Shown: in pieces, positions 61,857 through 64,000 of the stretch
How the letters are laid out: every line of letters starts with the position of its first letter
How positions within the stretch are numbered: position 1 is the first letter of the stretch
DNA from: Psychromonas sp. CNPT3
Lineage (GTDB): Bacteria; Pseudomonadota; Gammaproteobacteria; Enterobacterales; Psychromonadaceae
Assembly: GCF_000153405.2 (NCBI RefSeq)
Contig: NC_020802.1
Location: 2,437,883-2,501,882, forward strand
Reading direction: 5' to 3'
Length of the DNA: 64,000 bases
Notes under the pieces: generated by a model
The model's database searches: none
What the model was told of the DNA's origin: nothing
What the model saw: only the letters and a program-made list of their open reading frames with translations
Position numbers and translations under genes: made by a program

Positions 61857-62814
61857 ACCAAGCCAACTCACCGCAGGCAAAAAATTACGTGATGCTGATA
61901 AGCTATCGCATATCCCGATCAGAGTGATAACTTCAGATAAAAATACAATATTAAAAAAACCATCATGGATGAGAATAAAAATAAAAACCGACAATACGCG
62001 CGTTAATGAAATAAAAAAAGCGTTACGCAAAAACAAACTATTTTCTGTTTGTGAAGAAGCTTCTTGTCCTAACCTAAATGAATGCTTTAATCATGGCACC
62101 GCCACGTTTATGATTTTAGGAGAGATCTGTACACGTCGCTGTCCATTTTGTGATGTTGGCCATGGTAAACCCTTAGCTGTCGATAAAGATGAGCCAAAAA
62201 AACTAGCTGAAACAGTGCGCGATATGAAATTAAAGTACGTTGTGATCACCTCGGTAGATAGAGATGATTTACGAGATGGAGGCGCACAACACTTTGCAGA
62301 TTGTATTCGTGAAATTCGGTTGCTAAGTCCAGCCATTAAAATTGAAATATTGGTACCTGATTTCAAAGGTAGAATGGATAAAGCATTAGCCTGCTTTGAA
62401 CATGATATACCGGATGTATTTAACCATAACTTAGAAACAGCGCCACACTTGTACCAAAAAGTTCGCCCCGGTGCTGACTATAAATGGTCTTTACAATTAT
62501 TGAAAAAATTCAAACAACAACATCCACAGGTACCGACAAAATCAGGAATAATGGTGGGACTGGGTGAAAATAATGCGGAGATTGAACAAGTATTAGAAGA
62601 TTTGCACGCTCATGGCGTAACAATGCTGACGCTCGGTCAGTATTTACAACCAAGCTTACAACATTTAGCCGTTGAACGTTACGTGCACCCAGATGAGTTT
62701 GCTAACTTCTCAAAACGCGCCAAAGAAATTGGTTTTGAACATGCAGCCTGCGGCCCTTTAGTACGATCGTCTTACCATGCTGATTTACAAGCATCAGGAC
62801 ATGAAGTTAAGTAA
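61846..62814 (+). CDS. lipA: Lipoyl synthase LipA
   Basis: Radical SAM enzyme inserting two sulfurs into octanoyl groups. The auxiliary cluster cysteines are Cys69, Cys74 and Cys80 ([12 protein letters not shown]); the SAM cluster cysteines are Cys95, Cys99 and Cys102 (CTRRCPFC). The C-terminal RSSYHA motif provides the Ser ligand. 322 residues, normal. Confidence 0.98.
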   Translation: MSNKPSQLTAGKKLRDADKLSHIPIRVITSDKNTILKKPSWMRIKIKTDNTRVNEIKKALRKNKLFSVCEEASCPNLNECFNHGTATFMILGEICTRRCPFCDVGHGKPLAVDKDEPKKLAETVRDMKLKYVVITSVDRDDLRDGGAQHFADCIREIRLLSPAIKIEILVPDFKGRMDKALACFEHDIPDVFNHNLETAPHLYQKVRPGADYKWSLQLLKKFKQQHPQVPTKSGIMVGLGENNAEIEQVLEDLHAHGVTMLTLGQYLQPSLQHLAVERYVHPDEFANFSKRAKEIGFEHAACGPLVRSSYHADLQASGHEVK

Positions 62815-63147
62815 TTTCATTCATTAAATATAGAGTAGAGGATCGCATTTTCTCTGCTCTGTTTTTATCTACAAACGCCTTATAACGATTCATTTTTTAT
62901 CATTATTCCCTCTGTTTCATATACAACTCTTCTCATTCTCATAAAGCATTCCATTTAACGCCTCTTTTTTATACACCTACATTTCTCACTCTCTACCTAG
63001 CATCTACTCACAGAGGCTAGTTAACGTGTATTTCTTTGCATAAAAAGTCTACTTGCTCACAAAACAACAGCATATCATTGTTTTTAAAATCAATTTCACG
63101 AAATAATCCAAATCAAATATTAAGCATATACATTAAAAAAAACTAAA
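62815..63147. other. Intergenic region after lipA
   Basis: About 330 AT-rich bases with the lipA terminator at its start and presumably the promoter of the following secreted-protein gene. No gene, repeat or RNA gene was recognised in it. Confidence 0.55.
62832..62867 (+). terminator. Terminator of lipA
   Basis: AGAGTAGAGGA and TTCTCTGCTCT pair fully in RNA with two G-U pairs around a 7-base loop, followed by GTTTTTAT. It lies 17 bases after the lipA stop. Confidence 0.82.
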
Positions 63148-63159
63148 ATGGGACAAAAA

Positions 63160-63792
63160 ATGAAACGAAAATTATTATTATGCACTTTGATGACATATTG
63201 CGCATTCAGCTCAGCGCAAGCAGCACAAACTAACGGCTTAGATCTCGGCCCATTAACCTCTTTAATTGGCACATGGAAGAGCATCGATAGCGGAGGCATT
63301 GATGTTGCACCCGGGCAGACACAAAGCGCTGTTGGTGAAGGGGGCGTCGCAATTGAGCCCTATTATGAAACAATCACCTACCAAGCTGTAGCAGATGCAA
63401 CCAATGCCAGCACACAATATTTAACCGCGTTGTATTATAAACAAGAAGTTTTTAGATCGCGTGATAATCAAAAATTTCATGATCAGCGCGGTTATTTAAT
63501 TTATGACAAGAAAAAAAATATGCTATACAACTCCTTTTGTATACCTCGTGCCGTGTGCATTGTCGCGCAAGCGAAAATAGATAATAGCAGTAAAATAATT
63601 AATTTTGAAAGTGCACCAAGAGGTATTGCAGAGAGTGGATTTATGACCCAAAAGGATACGACAACAAAGTTTACGATGTCACTGGATCTGTCTAAAAAAG
63701 ATATTTTAAAATACACTCAAATGACTAGCTTAAATGTTTATGGTAAAGCTTTTTCTCATTCTGATTCTGCCACCTTAAAAAGAATACAGTAA
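63160..63792 (+). CDS. Secreted nitrobindin/FABP-like beta-barrel protein
   Basis: Not firmly recognised. The 210-residue product has a clear signal peptide (MKRKLLLCTLMTYCAFSSAQA). The mature part begins with LGPLTSLIGTWKS, similar to the LxGxW-G start of nitrobindin/heme-binding beta-barrel proteins, followed by YYETITYQAV and other strand-like segments. ATG at 63160 is used because it gives the best signal peptide; an ATG four codons upstream (63148) is possible. Whether it binds haem cannot be judged; the His typical of nitrobindins is not obvious. It is monocistronic. Confidence 0.6.
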   Translation: MKRKLLLCTLMTYCAFSSAQAAQTNGLDLGPLTSLIGTWKSIDSGGIDVAPGQTQSAVGEGGVAIEPYYETITYQAVADATNASTQYLTALYYKQEVFRSRDNQKFHDQRGYLIYDKKKNMLYNSFCIPRAVCIVAQAKIDNSSKIINFESAPRGIAESGFMTQKDTTTKFTMSLDLSKKDILKYTQMTSLNVYGKAFSHSDSATLKRIQ

Positions 63793-63871
63793 ATAGCAAC
63801 ATGGCGAAGCTTGATACACTCATATATTAAGATCTAAATTTAAGCTTTATCGATACCTTTTAAATCCTCTC

Positions 63872-63897
63872 TTTGGGCGCCTGATCAGGAGCCCAAA
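63872..63897. repeat. 26-bp near-perfect palindrome
   Basis: TTTGGGCGCCTGATCAGGAGCCCAAA pairs at 12 of 13 positions of each arm, with no loop. T-rich sequence precedes rather than follows it on both strands, so it is not a standard terminator. A minus-strand open frame of 33 codons ends just beyond it (63901) and runs off the window edge; a gene there cannot be confirmed. Confidence 0.6.
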
Positions 63898-64000
63898 AAC
63901 TCAACATTTCACCCCAGAAACGCATAAAGAGGGACTGTTAGTTAATGATGATGCTGAGGACAAAAATTCACCTTGGCCTGCATAGATACCTAATTTTCGC

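Noticed and set aside
63872-63897. Palindrome as a standard terminator
   Set aside because: T runs precede rather than follow the stem on both strands.
63942-63990. Minus-strand frame ending in CPQHHH at the right edge as a gene tail
   Set aside because: An in-frame TAG lies about 16 codons upstream of the stop, so it cannot be the end of a gene of normal size.

Overview
The window reads as chromosome of a low-GC, motile, marine-type gammaproteobacterium, probably Psychromonas or a close relative. This is inferred from the AT-rich composition, the protein sequences and the gene order, not from a search. Most genes lie on the minus strand.

Region by region: (1) 1-4891 is an amino-sugar (galactosamine/N-acetylgalactosamine type) locus: mannose-family PTS IID (partial), IIC and IIB, then agaS and kbaZ, separated by a gene-free AT-rich kilobase holding a TAGAAA microsatellite. 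(2) 5616-13970 is a late flagellar block: a TPR glycosyltransferase-like protein, a Maf (DUF115) flagellin glycosyltransferase candidate, fliD, flaG and one flagellin gene with two near-identical sigma-28 promoters in front of it. (3) 14234-28080 is housekeeping: maoC-like gene, pyrF, lapB, lapA, ihfB, rpsA, cmk, mlaA and the complete cytochrome c maturation set ccmA-I. (4) 28454-55472 is one long flagellar/chemotaxis region. Read in transcription order it is fliEFGHIJ, fliKLMNOPQR-flhB, flhA-flhF-flhG-fliA, cheY-cheZ-cheA-cheB, motC-motD, parC-parP, cheW and a DUF2802 gene. (5) 55598-63792 holds an LPP20-type lipoprotein, an LpxR-like lipid A deacylase, amt-glnK, the dacA-ybeD-lipB-lipA group and a secreted beta-barrel-type protein.

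The flagellar genes follow a visible hierarchy. GG-N10-GC (sigma-54) promoters precede fliE, fliK, flhA and fliD, and sigma-28 promoters precede the flagellin. FliA itself is encoded in the sigma-54 driven flhA unit. FlhF, FlhG, ParC and ParP imply polar placement of flagellum and chemoreceptor array. MotC/MotD beside cheB follows the Pseudomonas arrangement.

The most interesting signals are: a CheA whose linker has no recognisable P2 domain but carries four copies of a peptide resembling the CheY-binding N-terminus of FliM; an flhA whose conserved N-terminus extends upstream of any ATG/GTG/TTG; the doubled sigma-28 promoter; the Maf plus TPR glycosyltransferase pair; a MITE-like element near amt; a structured cheA-cheB intergenic RNA; and an NtrC/sigma-54 control region for glnK-amt with an atypical -12 element. 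No rRNA, tRNA, CRISPR array, intact IS element or prophage was found.
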